In this document: positions 26,176 to 33,872 of the stretch, piece after piece
How the letters are laid out: each line of letters starts with the position of its first letter
Position numbering within the stretch: position 1 is the stretch's first letter
From: an uncultured Pelagibacteraceae bacterium
Lineage (GTDB): Bacteria; Pseudomonadota; Alphaproteobacteria; Pelagibacterales; Pelagibacteraceae
DNA: 64,000 nucleotides
Reading direction: 5' to 3'
Assembly (NCBI GenBank): GCA_902521075.1
Contig: CABYQM010000003.1
Location: 1 to 64,000, forward strand
Notes under the pieces: model-generated
What the model was told of the DNA's origin: nothing
What the model saw: only the letters and a program-made list of their open reading frames with translations
Databases searched by the model: none
Program-made: the position numbers and the translations under genes

Positions 26176-26265
26176 TTTGTAAACTTTGTAAATTATTATT
26201 TACAAAAAATTTATTGTATTTACTAGACTTTTAACATTTTTTGTAGATTTTGTAAATATTGTAAA
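26176..26265. promoter_or_regulatory. Phased TTTGTAAA repeats: probable ScfR-type operators
   Basis: Cluster 1: TTTGTAAA at 26176 and 26185 (9-bp phase) plus inverted ATTTACAAA at 26198-26206. Cluster 2: TTTGTAGA at 26240, TTTGTAAA at 26249 and ATTGTAAA at 26258, again every 9 bp. The region lies between the divergent regulator and the small-ORF/aceA unit. RamB-family regulators bind TTTGCAAA-like sites, so these are likely operators. Binding is inferred. Confidence 0.65.
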
Positions 26266-26278
26266 TTATAAAGTTTAC

Positions 26279-26440
26279 ATGGATAAAAACACTATAAAAA
26301 ACATTGAAACTAGTTCTCAAACTACAAATCACCAAGAGCACCAAGAGCATAGAAGCAGAGGGGTTTATTTAAGAGATGACCACTGCGATTGGGGATCAAG
26401 TGGAATGAATGAGTTTACAGAAGAATATAACGAAAAGTAA
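26279..26440 (+). CDS. 53-residue small protein upstream of isocitrate lyase
   Basis: Not in the ORF track (too short). ATG at 26279 gives MDKNTIKNIETSSQ... ending EEYNEK. The N-terminal half is polar with a repeated HQEHQEH, and the second half has RGVYLRDDHCDWGSSG, with no TM segment or signal. It starts 14 bp after the last operator-like octamer and stops 26 bp before aceA, so the two genes would share an mRNA. I do not recognise it. Its placement, aa composition and the absence of another function for this 160-bp stretch support it as a real gene. Confidence 0.6.
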   Translation: MDKNTIKNIETSSQTTNHQEHQEHRSRGVYLRDDHCDWGSSGMNEFTEEYNEK

Positions 26441-26466
26441 AAGGAATTAGTTTTAAAGGAGGAATA

Positions 26467-27741
26467 ATGTCAGCCGAGAAAATCTCGTACGAGTTGAAAA
26501 GATTTGCAGGAATACAAAGGGATTATAAGCCAGAAGAAGTAGAAAGGTTAAGAGGATCCATTAAAATTGAGTATTCAATGTGTAAACAGCAATCTCAAAA
26601 GCTCTGGAGATTGTTAAATACAGAGCCATATGTAAACACACTTGGATCTTTGTCGGGAAACCAAGCCGTTCAACATGCAAAAGCAGGTCTAAAAGCGATT
26701 TATTTAAGTGGTTGGCAAGTTGCAGCAGACGCAAACAGTGCTGGTGAAATGTATCCTGATCAATCTTTATATCCTTACGACAGTGCACCTAAATTAGTTG
26801 AGTCTATGAATAATTCTTTAATTAGAGCCGATCAAATCCAGCATATGGAAATAGCAGATGGAGATATGAATAGCAGCGAAAGAACCGACTACATGTTGCC
26901 AATTATTGCAGATGGCGAAGCAGGATTTGGTGGACCGTTAAATGTATTTGAGCTAACAAAAAAATTTATAAAAGCTGGCGCAGCCGGAGTTCATTTTGAA
27001 GACCAACTAGCTAGTGAAAAAAAATGTGGACATATGGGTGGTAAGGTACTTGTTCCTACTGGAACCATGGTCCGAAATCTAAAAGCAGCAAGATTGGCAG
27101 CTGATATTGCCGACGTTCCTCTCATTATTCTTGCAAGAACAGATGCCAACGCTGCGAAACTAATAACAAACGATTTTGATGAAAATGACAAACCGTTTTT
27201 AACAGGAGAAAGATCACCTGAAGGCTTTTATTATGTAAAAGATGGTATTGATCAAGCAATCTCAAGAGGGTTAGCTTATGCACCTTACGCGGATTTAATA
27301 TGGTGCGAAACTGCAACACCTAATTTAGAAGAAGCAAAAAAATTTGCTGATGCAATACATGCAAAATTTCCTGGCAAAATGTTAGCTTATAATTGCTCTC
27401 CATCATTTAATTGGAAGAAACATTTATCTGATGATGACATTGCAACATTTCAAACTAAAATTGGGATGATGGGGTATAAATTTCAATTTATAACTTTAGC
27501 AGGTTTTCATACGCAAAATATTGCTATTTTCGAGCTTGCAGAGAAATACAAGAAGGAAGGTATGACTGCTTACTCTAGAATACAACAAAATGAATTTGCT
27601 AGAGAAAAAGATGGATATACCAGTGTTAAACATCAACGAGAAGTTGGAACTTCTTATTTTGATGCAGTTTCCAATACAATAAGTTCTGGAAAGAGCTCCA
27701 CAACAGCAATGGAAGGCTCAACAGAATCTGAGCAATTTTAA
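26467..27741 (+). CDS. aceA: Isocitrate lyase
   Basis: This 424-residue glyoxylate-shunt enzyme splits isocitrate into glyoxylate and succinate. It has the catalytic loop KKCGHMGGK with Cys187, LSGWQVAADAN near residue 80, VHFEDQ and the late YNCSPSFNWKKHL. It is a short, bacterial-type isocitrate lyase. Strong AAAGGAGG lies 6 bp before the ATG. It is controlled, by inference, by the divergent ScfR-like regulator through the phased repeats. Malate synthase is not in this window. The stop overlaps the convergent djlA-like gene by 4 bp. Confidence 0.96.
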   Translation: MSAEKISYELKRFAGIQRDYKPEEVERLRGSIKIEYSMCKQQSQKLWRLLNTEPYVNTLGSLSGNQAVQHAKAGLKAIYLSGWQVAADANSAGEMYPDQSLYPYDSAPKLVESMNNSLIRADQIQHMEIADGDMNSSERTDYMLPIIADGEAGFGGPLNVFELTKKFIKAGAAGVHFEDQLASEKKCGHMGGKVLVPTGTMVRNLKAARLAADIADVPLIILARTDANAAKLITNDFDENDKPFLTGERSPEGFYYVKDGIDQAISRGLAYAPYADLIWCETATPNLEEAKKFADAIHAKFPGKMLAYNCSPSFNWKKHLSDDDIATFQTKIGMMGYKFQFITLAGFHTQNIAIFELAEKYKKEGMTAYSRIQQNEFAREKDGYTSVKHQREVGTSYFDAVSNTISSGKSSTTAMEGSTESEQF

Positions 27742-28457
27742 TTACTCTTTAGCTTTTGGATTTGATCCCAGGCTGAATTAATAGCTCTCATTTTCTTTTT
27801 ACTTTCCTCAATAACTTCCTGAGGAACTCCTTTACTTAGAAGTAAGTCAGGATGATGTTCTTTACTTAATTTTAAATATCTTTTTCTAATATCTGTAAGA
27901 TTATCATCAGGTTTACTCTCTAATACCACATATGGATTGAGTTTATCTGATGATTTCCTACCCTCAACTATTCCATTGAACTGGGCATCACTAAGACCAA
28001 ATAGTTGAGAAACATGTTGTATCATTCTAAATTCTTGATCACTTATATTTCCATCAGCTTCTGCAATATAAAATAATATATTAATGACTTCTTCCAACAC
28101 ATTTATATTTCTCTGATAGATCTGAGCTATTTGTTTTGCATATGGTTCGTAACCAGTGCTTTCTTCTTTAGCTTTATTAAAAATTTTTCCAACTTGATCT
28201 AATTCATGTTCTGGAATTTTGAGTTTATCTTTTACCGCTATTAATTCCTCTCTACTGACCTGACCGTCTGCTTTACTCAGTTTAGCTGATAAAACTATAA
28301 GAGCTAATGCAAAAACTTGTTGAGGTTGTGCAAAAGATTTAAATGACGATCTTGATCTTGATACTTTTCCACCAATTAAGGAACCTAATAGCATCCCAAA
28401 CGGTCCTCCTAAAGAAAAACCGATCATTCCACCAATTAAACTTCCCCAGATAGACAT
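27738..28457 (-). CDS. DjlA-like protein: glycine-rich anchor, TerB domain, J domain
   Basis: This 239-residue protein has a glycine-zipper membrane segment (GSLIGGMIGFSLGGPFGMLLGSLIGG), a TerB-like helical domain (about 50-160, KADGQVSREEL and EADGNISDQEF) and a C-terminal J domain (about 175-235) with HHPDLLL (HPD motif). This order matches DjlA, a membrane co-chaperone of DnaK tied to envelope stress. It is the second membrane J-protein in 10 kb. It is convergent with aceA (4-bp overlap) and divergent from a small membrane protein. Confidence 0.88.
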   Translation of the reverse strand: MSIWGSLIGGMIGFSLGGPFGMLLGSLIGGKVSRSRSSFKSFAQPQQVFALALIVLSAKLSKADGQVSREELIAVKDKLKIPEHELDQVGKIFNKAKEESTGYEPYAKQIAQIYQRNINVLEEVINILFYIAEADGNISDQEFRMIQHVSQLFGLSDAQFNGIVEGRKSSDKLNPYVVLESKPDDNLTDIRKRYLKLSKEHHPDLLLSKGVPQEVIEESKKKMRAINSAWDQIQKLKSN

Positions 28458-28489
28458 ATAAAAAAAATTTAATATAATTTAATATATTT

Positions 28490-28783
28490 ATGTTCTCAAC
28501 TTTTTTAGCTTTAACATTTTTATTTTTAATGTTTATGTGGTCATTGGCTTGGGTAAATTATTACAATAAACTAGATAAAAGATTTGGTTCATCTTTATGG
28601 AGATGGAGTTATGATTATCCAGTGCCAGGTGATAGAGATATTTCTTTTCTTGATGATAAAAAATTTGTTATTTTAAGAAGAAAGAGAAATAGAGCAGTTA
28701 CAGCTATGTATTTTATTTTATTTTTCTCTTTTTTTATATTTTTATCTTTTGTAACCCAGATTTTATACGCTATTCAAAATTAG
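28490..28783 (+). CDS. Small two-helix membrane protein, unknown
   Basis: This 97-residue protein has a hydrophobic helix at about 3-22, a polar middle with WRWSYDYPVPGDRDISFLDDKKF, and a second helix at about 70-92. Both short loops carry basic residues (RRKRNR). I recognise no family. It is conserved-looking in composition and fills the space between two annotated genes. It overlaps the convergent DCC-family gene by 4 bp. Confidence 0.65.
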   Translation: MFSTFLALTFLFLMFMWSLAWVNYYNKLDKRFGSSLWRWSYDYPVPGDRDISFLDDKKFVILRRKRNRAVTAMYFILFFSFFIFLSFVTQILYAIQN

Positions 28784-29124
28784 TTTAGTTGATGTTTATT
28801 TTTTAAATACAAAAAGAACGCTACAATTTCATATCCAACATAAAATAATTGGTAAATGACTGGGAGTTTAAAAAATTTATAAAGAAACTTGTATTTTGGA
28901 ATACTTTTCCAAATAAGTAAAAAAGCATCAATACCCACATAGATTTTTCCATCTTGTTCCACATGAAGTCTTCTTAGTAGCTCTTTATCAGTTTTTTTTG
29001 TTTCTAATTCGGCATTTTTATTTTTAGTAATGTCTATCCAATTCAAATTTTCTATTTTTTCTTTTTTATAAATATTAATTTCTGCTCTGCAGATTTTGCA
29101 TGAATTATTAAAAAAAACCTTCAT
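28780..29124 (-). CDS. DCC-family (DUF393) thiol-disulfide oxidoreductase-like protein
   Basis: About 114 residues from the ATG at 29124 (MKVFFNNSCKICRAEI); the track's start two codons earlier also works. The N-terminal CxxC (SCKIC) in a thioredoxin-like first strand, followed by NLNWIDIT, fits the DCC family. YVGIDAFLLIWKSIP in the second half matches the family's G-x-x-A-x-x-x-[IL]-W block. The C-terminus has a hydrophobic stretch (YQLFYVGYEIVAFFLYL), suggesting membrane contact. The redox partner is unknown. It is divergent from tldD. Confidence 0.82.
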   Translation of the reverse strand: MKVFFNNSCKICRAEINIYKKEKIENLNWIDITKNKNAELETKKTDKELLRRLHVEQDGKIYVGIDAFLLIWKSIPKYKFLYKFFKLPVIYQLFYVGYEIVAFFLYLKNKHQLN

Positions 29125-29209
29125 AATCAAACTATATTTGAATATTTTATTTTTACAAATGTGCCAAATAAGCAGTTGATATATTAATAATCACTACTAC
29201 ATTCTTCGA

Positions 29210-30622
29210 ATGTCAAATTTCTTCAAAGATACAGATATAGATACATCACAAGCTGAAGCAATTGTTACCAAAACCTTAAAAAATTGTGACGACGGAGAAT
29301 TATATTTAGAAAATCATAAATCAGAGTCTATTGTTTTAGATGATAATAAAATAAAGAGCTCAACTTATAACTCTGATCAAGGTTATGGTTTCAGAGCTGT
29401 AACAGGAGAAGTTGTTGCCTACTCTCATTCTAATGATATTTCAAAGGAATCATTAAGAAAATCAAGCGAAAATTTAAAAGATACTTTAAAGTCAAAAAAA
29501 GGAGTCTACAATCATGAAATTCCTAAAACTAATAGCAAATATTACGAAAACATTAATCCTATTGAAAGCAAGACCTTCGACTCAAAGATAGATTTGCTGA
29601 ACAGTGTTAATAACTATTTAAGATCTAAAGGCTCAATTGTAAATCAAGTAACTGCAAATTTTTTAGGTGAACATAAATCAATAGAAATTATTAGGTCTGA
29701 TAATCAAGTTTTGAAAGATGATAGACCATTAGTCAGATTCAACGTTTCTGTAGTATTAGATAAAGATGGAAAAAAAGAAACAGGTGTTTATGGAGTTGGA
29801 GGAAGACAAAGTTATGATGATTATCTAAAAGATGGAAGCTGGAAAGATGTTTGTGATGAAGCTTTTAGAATCGCAAATGTGAATTTAGAAAGCAAACCAG
29901 CTCCAGCAGGAGAAATGAAAGTTGTTTTAGGTCCTGGATGGCCGGCAATTTTAATTCACGAAGCGATCGGACACGGTCTTGAGGGAGATTTTAATAGAAA
30001 AAAAACTTCAGCTTTTCATAATTTAATGGGGCAGCAAGTAGCTAGCGAAGGAGTTACGATTGTAGATGACGGCACCTTACATCAAAGAAGAGGAAGTTTA
30101 ACGATAGATGATGAAGGAACGCCTACTGAAAATACAGTTTTAATAGAAAATGGAATTTTAAAAAACTATATGCAAGACCGTTTAAACGCTCGTTTGATGG
30201 GAACTAAGTCAACAGGTAGCGGAAGAAGAGAAAGTTATAAACATGTGGTTTTACCAAGAATGAGAAATACAATGATGTTGTCAGGTAAATATTCGCAAGA
30301 TGAAATGATAAGTTCAGTTGATAAAGGTATTTTCGCTGTAAGTTTTGGGGGGGGACAAGTAGACATAACTTCAGGAAAATTTGTATTTAATTGCACAGAA
30401 GCATACGAAATCAATAATGGTAAAATTGGATCACCAATCAAAGGTGCTACATTAATTGGAGATGGACCGTCAATTTTAAAAGAAGTTTCATTAGTCGGTA
30501 ATGATATGAAATTAGATCCAGGTATAGGGACATGCGGGAAAGCTGGACAAGGTGTTCCAGTAGGAGTAGCTCAGCCATCAATTCTTATAAATAAGATGAC
30601 CGTTGGTGGAACAAAACTTTAA
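29210..30622 (+). CDS. tldD: Metalloprotease TldD
   Basis: This 470-residue subunit of the TldD/TldE (PmbA) protease carries the zinc site HEAIGH (His250, Glu251, His255) and GLEGDFNRKKTS beyond it. Known roles include microcin maturation and CcdA degradation. In free-living bacteria without those it probably clears unfolded peptides. It is followed 5 bp later by pmbA, so the two subunits are made together. A G8 run at 30347-30354 is notable in such AT-rich DNA but keeps the frame. Confidence 0.95.
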   Translation: MSNFFKDTDIDTSQAEAIVTKTLKNCDDGELYLENHKSESIVLDDNKIKSSTYNSDQGYGFRAVTGEVVAYSHSNDISKESLRKSSENLKDTLKSKKGVYNHEIPKTNSKYYENINPIESKTFDSKIDLLNSVNNYLRSKGSIVNQVTANFLGEHKSIEIIRSDNQVLKDDRPLVRFNVSVVLDKDGKKETGVYGVGGRQSYDDYLKDGSWKDVCDEAFRIANVNLESKPAPAGEMKVVLGPGWPAILIHEAIGHGLEGDFNRKKTSAFHNLMGQQVASEGVTIVDDGTLHQRRGSLTIDDEGTPTENTVLIENGILKNYMQDRLNARLMGTKSTGSGRRESYKHVVLPRMRNTMMLSGKYSQDEMISSVDKGIFAVSFGGGQVDITSGKFVFNCTEAYEINNGKIGSPIKGATLIGDGPSILKEVSLVGNDMKLDPGIGTCGKAGQGVPVGVAQPSILINKMTVGGTKL

Positions 30623-30627
30623 TACAA

Positions 30628-31944
30628 ATGATAAGGGATCAGGAATTTTTAAAAGATATAGCGTCTTATTGTATTGAAAACTCTAAAAAATTAGGAGCCA
30701 CAGATGTTGGTGTAAAAGTAATTCACTCTGTCTCAGAAAACGTTAGTTTTAGAAACAAAAAATTAGACGAGTCAAATAGAGCAGATAGTTTTGCTGTTAA
30801 TTTAACTACTTATATAGAGAAAAAAAAATCAAGCATTAATTCATCAGATTTATCTAAATCAAACTTAGAAAAATTAATAGAACGTTGTATTGACGCTACA
30901 AAAATCACTCCATCAGATGAAAATAATTCGTTACCAGATAAAGATTTAATGTCTAAAGAGATAAGAGACCTTAATCTCTATGATGAAACACATTATCCAA
31001 ATGATAAAAAGATTGAATTTTTAAATAAAGTTGAAGAAACAGCATCAACGGAAGAAAAAATAGTTAATACTGAAGCTGGTTTTACTGAAAATAAAAATAA
31101 TTTTATACTCGCAAACAGTAATGGTTTTTTAAGTGGATACAAAACCTCAAATTTTTCATCTTCATGTGTAGCTGTATCAAAAATTAATGGTGCAATGGAA
31201 AGAGATTATGAGTTTGGTAGCACAAGATTCTTGCAAGATATGATGAAACCAGAAGAAATTGGAAAAATAGCTGCTGATAAAGCAATAAAAAAGTTAGGCC
31301 CAAAAAAAATCAAGAGTGAAAAAATTGGGGTTATATTCGATAAAAGAATTTCCAAAGGAATATTAAGCACACTAGCAAGTGCAATAAGTGCGAGTGCTAT
31401 TGCAAGAGGAACTTCTTTTTTAAAAGATCAAATCAATTCTGAAGTTTTTCCAAATTCAATTAATATCATCGATGATCCAAAAATTGAAAAAGGATTAGGC
31501 TCCCAAAACTTTGATAGCGAAGGCGTCGAAACCAATTCTTTGAAACTAGTTGAGAACGGTATTTTAAAAAATTATTTAATTGATACTTATTACGGTAAAA
31601 AGTTAAATTTAAAATCTAATGGAAGATCTGGAGGAACAACAAATTTATACTTTGAAAATGGTGATTTAAGTTTCAAGGATTTACTAAATTTAGAAAAAAA
31701 GTTTCTATACATAACAGAGACTATAGGCCACGGAGGCAATATCATTACTGGAGATTACTCAGTTGGAGCTTCAGGATTTATGGTTGAGGACGGAGAATTA
31801 ACTTACCCGGTAAGTGAAATAACTATAGCTGGAAATTTTAAGGAAATGTTTAAAAATATTACTTTAGCAAATGATTTAGAGATGAAGTACTCAACAAATG
31901 CTCCTACTTTGTTGATTAATCAAATGACAGTGGCGGGAAAATAA
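30628..31944 (+). CDS. pmbA: TldE/PmbA, partner subunit of TldD
   Basis: This 438-residue homologue of TldD lacks the HExxxH zinc motif, as expected for the non-catalytic TldE subunit. Conserved parts include GATDVGVKVIHSVSENVSFRN near the start, SEGVETNSLKLVENGILKNYLIDTYYGKKL and the C-terminal LTYPVSEITIAGNFKEM. It forms a heterodimer with TldD. It lies 5 bp after tldD and abuts the convergent next gene. Confidence 0.94.
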   Translation: MIRDQEFLKDIASYCIENSKKLGATDVGVKVIHSVSENVSFRNKKLDESNRADSFAVNLTTYIEKKKSSINSSDLSKSNLEKLIERCIDATKITPSDENNSLPDKDLMSKEIRDLNLYDETHYPNDKKIEFLNKVEETASTEEKIVNTEAGFTENKNNFILANSNGFLSGYKTSNFSSSCVAVSKINGAMERDYEFGSTRFLQDMMKPEEIGKIAADKAIKKLGPKKIKSEKIGVIFDKRISKGILSTLASAISASAIARGTSFLKDQINSEVFPNSINIIDDPKIEKGLGSQNFDSEGVETNSLKLVENGILKNYLIDTYYGKKLNLKSNGRSGGTTNLYFENGDLSFKDLLNLEKKFLYITETIGHGGNIITGDYSVGASGFMVEDGELTYPVSEITIAGNFKEMFKNITLANDLEMKYSTNAPTLLINQMTVAGK

Positions 31945-32622
31945 TTATTGAATTTTTTTAAGTCTATATTCCCATAGACCCATTCTCTTATAAGCTACTT
32001 TTATAATTAAAGCTTTTTTCTTATCGTACCATATTTCAAAATTTAATTTTTTATCATCAGGTAGATTTGGGTCAGTAGAAAATAGTCTAAAATGTTCAAC
32101 ATTATATTCTTTATTATAAAGTTTTATTTTTTTTTTCCCAAAAAATTCTATGTTTTGTTTTTTTACACTTCCAGATAATGGACTTATTTGTGTCTCGGTT
32201 TGCAAAATTCTATGATTCCACCAATGACCAATTATATTTTCTTTATCCGCCTCACCCTTATATGAAGATCCATCAATTATAAACTTCTCTTTTTTTTCGT
32301 CAAAAATTAAATTTACATATTTTCTCTTATCGTTTTGAAATGTTTCTGAGTTAAATGAAATTAACTGATCTCCAATATATTCTTCAGTTCCTCTACTTTT
32401 TATTGAGAATAATGTAACACCTAATAATTTCACTTCAAAATTAGTTGAATTTTTTACAATAAATTTATCTTCTTCTTTTTTAAATGTAAAAATGCTTTCT
32501 CCTATTTTTTCATCTTCTTTAAAAATTTCCATTTCTATACTTGAATAATTTTTATAGTGATCAGTATGTGCTTGCAAAAAAAGAGAGGATAAAACCAACA
32601 AAATTACCAAGAATCTTCTCAT
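31945..32622 (-). CDS. Exported protein, DUF6134-like, unknown role
   Basis: This 225-residue protein has a clear signal peptide (RRFLVILLVLSSLFLQAHT). The mature part is mostly alternating beta-strand (SIEMEIFKEDEKIGESIFTFK, VKLLGVTLFSIKSRGTEEY, IGHWWNHRILQ) and ends with a KVAYKRMGLWEYRL-type strand. This resembles a periplasmic beta-rich protein family sometimes labelled DUF6134; that label is tentative. Function unknown. The stop abuts pmbA's stop. Confidence 0.7.
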   Translation of the reverse strand: MRRFLVILLVLSSLFLQAHTDHYKNYSSIEMEIFKEDEKIGESIFTFKKEEDKFIVKNSTNFEVKLLGVTLFSIKSRGTEEYIGDQLISFNSETFQNDKRKYVNLIFDEKKEKFIIDGSSYKGEADKENIIGHWWNHRILQTETQISPLSGSVKKQNIEFFGKKKIKLYNKEYNVEHFRLFSTDPNLPDDKKLNFEIWYDKKKALIIKVAYKRMGLWEYRLKKIQ

Positions 32623-32701
32623 TATTTCATATTATTTTAATTAACTTGTTAGAACTTTATATAGAATTTCTATGTTTAAAAGATAAATAGTCTAAATAAT
32701 T

Positions 32702-33349
32702 ATGTTTTTAACCATTAAAAATATTCCCTCAAAATCCTGGAGTTCAGAAAAACCTTTAAATTTAAAACCTAAATTTACAACTTTTATACTCTTATGTGTT
32801 GGATTAACTTTATTTGGTTTGGGGGAGGGTCTTTTATTAGTTTCTACTACTGGTAATTCTCCATGGTCTGTTCTTGCAGAAGGGTTATCAAATATATTAA
32901 ATATCTCGATTGGCTTATCTACATTCATAGTAAGCATTGTTGTTTTAGGTTTTTGGTTTCCACTAAAGCAAAAACCAGGAATTGGTACAATTTTAAATAT
33001 TTTAATTATAGCAGCCATAATTGATTTGACGCTTTTTCTTTTTGATCCACCTTTGACTACTTTTTCAAAATATATTCTTGCTGTATTTTCTGTATTGCTT
33101 GTCGGTCTAGGAAGTGGAATATACTTAATTGCAAATTTAGGTCCTGGTCCAAGAGATGGATTGATGACAGGTCTAACAAGAAAAACTCAACTTCCTATTG
33201 CTTTAATTCGAGCTACTTTAGAAATTTCAGCTGTTATATCTGGTTGGTATTTAGGAGGAACTGTTGGTTTGGGCACTATAATATTTGCATTTGGGATAGG
33301 TCCTGCTGTTGCTTTAGGAATTTATATTGTGGATAAAGTTACGAAGTAA
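32702..33349 (+). CDS. YczE/YitT-like integral membrane protein
   Basis: This 215-residue protein has about five hydrophobic helices. It carries the family marks LFGLGEGLLLVSTTGNSPWSVLAEGLS and LGPGPRDGLMTGL, seen in the YczE/YyaS/YitT group of membrane proteins. Substrate and role are not established. The first 25 residues are soluble. It is followed by another small membrane protein gene on the same strand. Confidence 0.8.
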   Translation: MFLTIKNIPSKSWSSEKPLNLKPKFTTFILLCVGLTLFGLGEGLLLVSTTGNSPWSVLAEGLSNILNISIGLSTFIVSIVVLGFWFPLKQKPGIGTILNILIIAAIIDLTLFLFDPPLTTFSKYILAVFSVLLVGLGSGIYLIANLGPGPRDGLMTGLTRKTQLPIALIRATLEISAVISGWYLGGTVGLGTIIFAFGIGPAVALGIYIVDKVTK

Positions 33350-33409
33350 ATGTTTTTGGTGGACAATTAGTCGATTGTTTATATTGAATAAAAATTGTAA
33401 ATATAAATT

Positions 33410-33865
33410 ATGTCTATAAAAAATTGGATGAAAGAATCGGCAAATATACTTTTTGACGATAGTAAAAACGATTTAAGAGCACTTCCCAAAACTGTGAGAT
33501 TACAAATATTGTTAGTTTTGAGTTTTATATGGACTACAGTATTTAGCTTATACGTATTTTCGTATGCTACTTTTGCATTTGGTTGGGCCGGGACCTATGT
33601 TGCTCATATAGGTTTAATATTTGCTGTTTATTATACGTTTAAACAATTTCATAGAGCTGAAGCAAAAGCTGTTAGTGTTTTTAAGACAAAAAACTTTGAT
33701 CCATTTAAAATTATGACAATTGTTTTTGTAATAGTTTTTATTTTTGTTTTCTCTAAAGGTATTGAAGTATTGACAAGAACGAACTCTTACTCAATTCCAT
33801 ATGATGGGCCTAGTAAATCAGCATTTGAAAAGTGGCTGCCTTTTACTAAAAATAAATCTGAATAA
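33410..33865 (+). CDS. Three-helix membrane protein, unknown
   Basis: This 151-residue protein has helices at about 31-53, 60-78 and 100-118. The cytoplasmic-looking loop between helices 2 and 3 is basic (KQFHRAEAKAVSVFKTK), and the C-terminal 30 residues are polar. I recognise no family. It ends 7 bp before the stop of convergent typA. Confidence 0.65.
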   Translation: MSIKNWMKESANILFDDSKNDLRALPKTVRLQILLVLSFIWTTVFSLYVFSYATFAFGWAGTYVAHIGLIFAVYYTFKQFHRAEAKAVSVFKTKNFDPFKIMTIVFVIVFIFVFSKGIEVLTRTNSYSIPYDGPSKSAFEKWLPFTKNKSE

Positions 33866-33872
33866 TAATTTT

